Source: Kosmotogaceae bacterium UBA1373
Lineage (GTDB): Bacteria > Thermotogota > Thermotogae > Petrotogales > Kosmotogaceae
NCBI GenBank assembly: GCA_002305955.1
Contig: DBRH01000023.1
Location: forward strand, 1 to 8,114
Direction: 5' to 3'
DNA length: 8,114 bases
The notes beneath the pieces were generated by a model, which had not been told where the DNA came from, did no database searches, and saw only the letters and a list, made by a program, of their open reading frames with translations. The translations under genes and the position numbers were made by a program. Below, one piece after another: positions 6,800-8,114 of the stretch; position 1 is the first letter of the stretch; the number at the start of each line of letters is the position of its first letter.

Positions 6800-7812
6800 T
6801 GGACTTACTGGAAAGATCGACAGCGATAATTGAAGCCAATCAAAGCAAACACGGAAGTTACATAGCCTCGCCCAGCTTCTCGCAGTACGGTTACTGCTGG
6901 TTCAGAGACGGCTCCTTCGTGGCGCACGCGATGGAGAAAGCCGGAAGGAAAGAGAGTTCGGCCCGGTTCATAAGATGGGGTCTGGCCGTTCTTAAAAGAT
7001 ACCGCGATTCTCTCCAGAAGGCTACCGTGGGGAGCGTTACACTGGACAGCTTCTTACCGACAAGATACACCATGGAGGGATTTTACAGCGAAGATAACTG
7101 GACAAACGCCCAGAGTGACGGTTACGGCACTTTTCTATGGGTCGTTGCCGAGAGGCCCGAACTCCTGGATCAGAGCGATTGCGAAATCTGCGATCTATGC
7201 GCAAGGTATCTCGAACGAGTGTGGAGACTCCCGTGCTATGATGTCTGGGAAGAATCTCCCACCATGGTACATACCTCTACGCTGCTCTCCATAGTTGCGG
7301 GATTGAAGGCGATCGAAGGTATCATAAACAGGAAGACCGCCTGGAGAGACATCATGGATTTTATACTGGAAGAGCTGACGAGCGACGGCCGGCTCAAGAA
7401 ATCGAACGCTGCCGATGAAGTCGATTCGAGTCTTATCTGGGCATCCTATCCTTATGGACTTCTTGACGGCGATTCACTTCTCATGAAAAAGACGGCACGA
7501 ACCGTGATGAACGAACTCTACTTCGACGGAGGCCTCAAGAGGTACAGAAAAGATACATATTTCGGTGGCGGTAGCTGGATACTGCTGAGCGCTTATCTAG
7601 CCGGTCATCTGAAATCGAACAACGAAAGAGATATTTCCGAAGAAATCAAAGCATGGATAGAGAGAAAAGCCGACTCCAAAGGTTTTCTACCCGAGCAAGT
7701 TCCGGAAAACCTGCTTGAAGAAAGAATGTATGCACCCTGGGTCGAGAAATGGGGAGAGATCGCCTCGCCTCTCCTCTGGTCGCACGCCGCGTACATAGAT
7801 ATGCTGCTTTAG
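6799..7812 (+). CDS. GH15-type glucoamylase-like hydrolase, catalytic domain only
   Basis: This is a predicted inverting alpha-glucosidase of the glucoamylase/glucodextranase family, removing glucose from non-reducing ends. The 337-residue protein covers only the (alpha/alpha)6 barrel. Visible signatures are the sugar-binding WFRDGSF (34-40), the general-acid segment YDVWEE (E151 or E152), EVDSSLIWASYP (207-218), GGGSW (256-260), and the base segment GFLPEQ (E299) followed by PLLWSHAAYI (324-333). Bacterial GH15 enzymes usually exceed 600 residues and carry an N-terminal beta-sandwich domain, absent here. The reading frame is intact, so it looks like a naturally minimal form and not a truncation. 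The ATG at 6799 overlaps the GH31 stop as TAATG, with GGAGAG about ten bases upstream, which indicates translational coupling; a GTG at 6781 is a weaker alternative. No signal peptide is seen, so it acts in the cytoplasm. Confidence 0.85.
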   Translation: MDLLERSTAIIEANQSKHGSYIASPSFSQYGYCWFRDGSFVAHAMEKAGRKESSARFIRWGLAVLKRYRDSLQKATVGSVTLDSFLPTRYTMEGFYSEDNWTNAQSDGYGTFLWVVAERPELLDQSDCEICDLCARYLERVWRLPCYDVWEESPTMVHTSTLLSIVAGLKAIEGIINRKTAWRDIMDFILEELTSDGRLKKSNAADEVDSSLIWASYPYGLLDGDSLLMKKTARTVMNELYFDGGLKRYRKDTYFGGGSWILLSAYLAGHLKSNNERDISEEIKAWIERKADSKGFLPEQVPENLLEERMYAPWVEKWGEIASPLLWSHAAYIDMLL

Positions 7813-7841
7813 CAAATAAAAAATATCTAGAATTCCATAAC

Positions 7842-7871
7842 GACGGAGGCTAACCCCTCCGTCATTTTTTT
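7842..7871 (+). terminator. Rho-independent terminator of the operon
   Basis: GACGGAGG (7842-7849), loop CTAACC, CCTCCGTC (7856-7863) forms an 8-bp perfect stem, followed after one A by seven Ts (7865-7871). It lies 29 bases after the GH15 stop codon and ends the transcription unit. Confidence 0.9.
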
Positions 7872-7981
7872 ACCAGGCCAGTCGGCTTTCTATGAACTGT
7901 TGTGGGTGAAAAACATGAGAAAGAGTGTCGAGAGTTCGCTTCGCTCACGAGAAGGAGAGAATCCTCTCAAGAACCGTTGTT

Positions 7982-7997
7982 GGTTGTGCGTTGTGGG
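7982..7997 (+). repeat. Dispersed repeat unit, right copy
   Basis: GGTTGTGCGTTGTGGG pairs with the minus-strand reading of 20-35 (14 of 16 identical). The preceding bases extend it with another CGTTGT (7975-7980), giving two CGTTGT words 14 bases apart. Confidence 0.5.
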
Positions 7998-8004
7998 CGA
8001 GGGC

Positions 8005-8079
8005 ATCGAGTAGGAGAGGGGGGTACGGCATGACGGAAAGGGAGCAAGACTGTCATCTCGTAGTTCTCTTATACTGGAT
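8005..8079. repeat. Inverted pair of related degenerate units
   Basis: Two units read outward from a centre near 8043. The minus-strand unit (8034 down to 8005) starts GTCATGCCGTA and ends TACTCGAT; the plus-strand unit (8052-8079) starts GTCATCTCGTA and ends TACTGGAT. Nine of the first eleven bases agree, and the end words fall two bases out of register. The inner ends can form a 7-bp stem (ATGACGG at 8030-8036 with CTGTCAT at 8050-8056, one G-T pair). Each unit is itself weakly palindromic (ATCTCGTA against TACTGGAT in the right one). Confidence 0.45.
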
Positions 8080-8114
8080 TTCATCTCTTCAGTCTCTCCC
8101 TCTCTCCTTTTCTC

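Larger units (their letters stand above)
7872..8114. other. Non-coding right flank with degenerate repeats
   Basis: There is no credible gene on either strand. The stretch contains GTTGTGGG twice (7899-7906 and 7990-7997), a small hairpin GAGAG-AATC-CTCTC around 7955-7970, the GGTTGTGCG repeat (7982-7997), an inverted pair of GTCAT-led units (8005-8079) and a pyrimidine-rich tail over the last 30 bases. This resembles a decayed intergenic repeat cluster. Confidence 0.55.

Noticed and set aside
7890..8084. A 64-residue minus-strand frame in the right flank
   Set aside because: It runs through the inverted repeats, has no credible ribosome binding site and no recognisable domain.
7872..8114. 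CRISPR array in the repeat-rich right flank
   Set aside because: The repeats are short, degenerate and inverted, with no regular spacing or unique spacers.

Overview
The window looks like part of a Thermotogota chromosome, most probably a mesophilic Mesotoga-like or Kosmotoga-like species. This is inferred from mid-40s GC by eye, heavy use of AGA/AGG arginine and ATA isoleucine codons, strong GGGGAGG-type ribosome binding sites, a solute-binding protein with a Sec signal but no lipobox cysteine, and a typical Thermotogota sugar-locus layout. No single sequence feature proves the genus.

Layout. Positions 1-204 are non-coding and hold fragments of a degenerate dispersed repeat. A good promoter (TATAAT at 228-233) leads into six tightly packed plus-strand genes: two CUT1-type ABC sugar permeases (283-1161 and 1151-1978), an extracytoplasmic sugar-binding protein (1994-3229), a strong GC-rich hairpin (3244-3266), a ROK-family repressor-like regulator (3286-4479), a GH31 alpha-glycosidase (4493-6799) and a short GH15-type glucoamylase-like enzyme (6799-7812). 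A clear intrinsic terminator (7842-7871) closes the unit. Positions 7872-8114 are again non-coding and rich in degenerate inverted repeats, one of them matching the left flank in opposite orientation.

How it works together (inference). The binding protein captures an alpha-linked gluco-oligosaccharide outside the membrane and the permease pair imports it intact. The ATPase must come from elsewhere, because none is encoded here. The two hydrolases have no signal peptide and so act in the cytoplasm, releasing monosaccharide by a retaining (GH31) and an inverting (GH15) mechanism. The ROK protein probably senses the sugar or a breakdown product and controls the unit. The exact substrate cannot be read from the sequence. 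The least ordinary parts are the GH15 enzyme reduced to its catalytic domain and coupled to GH31, the hairpin and palindrome packed against the regulator start, and the repeat-laden flanks. I see no defence, mobile or otherwise exotic system.
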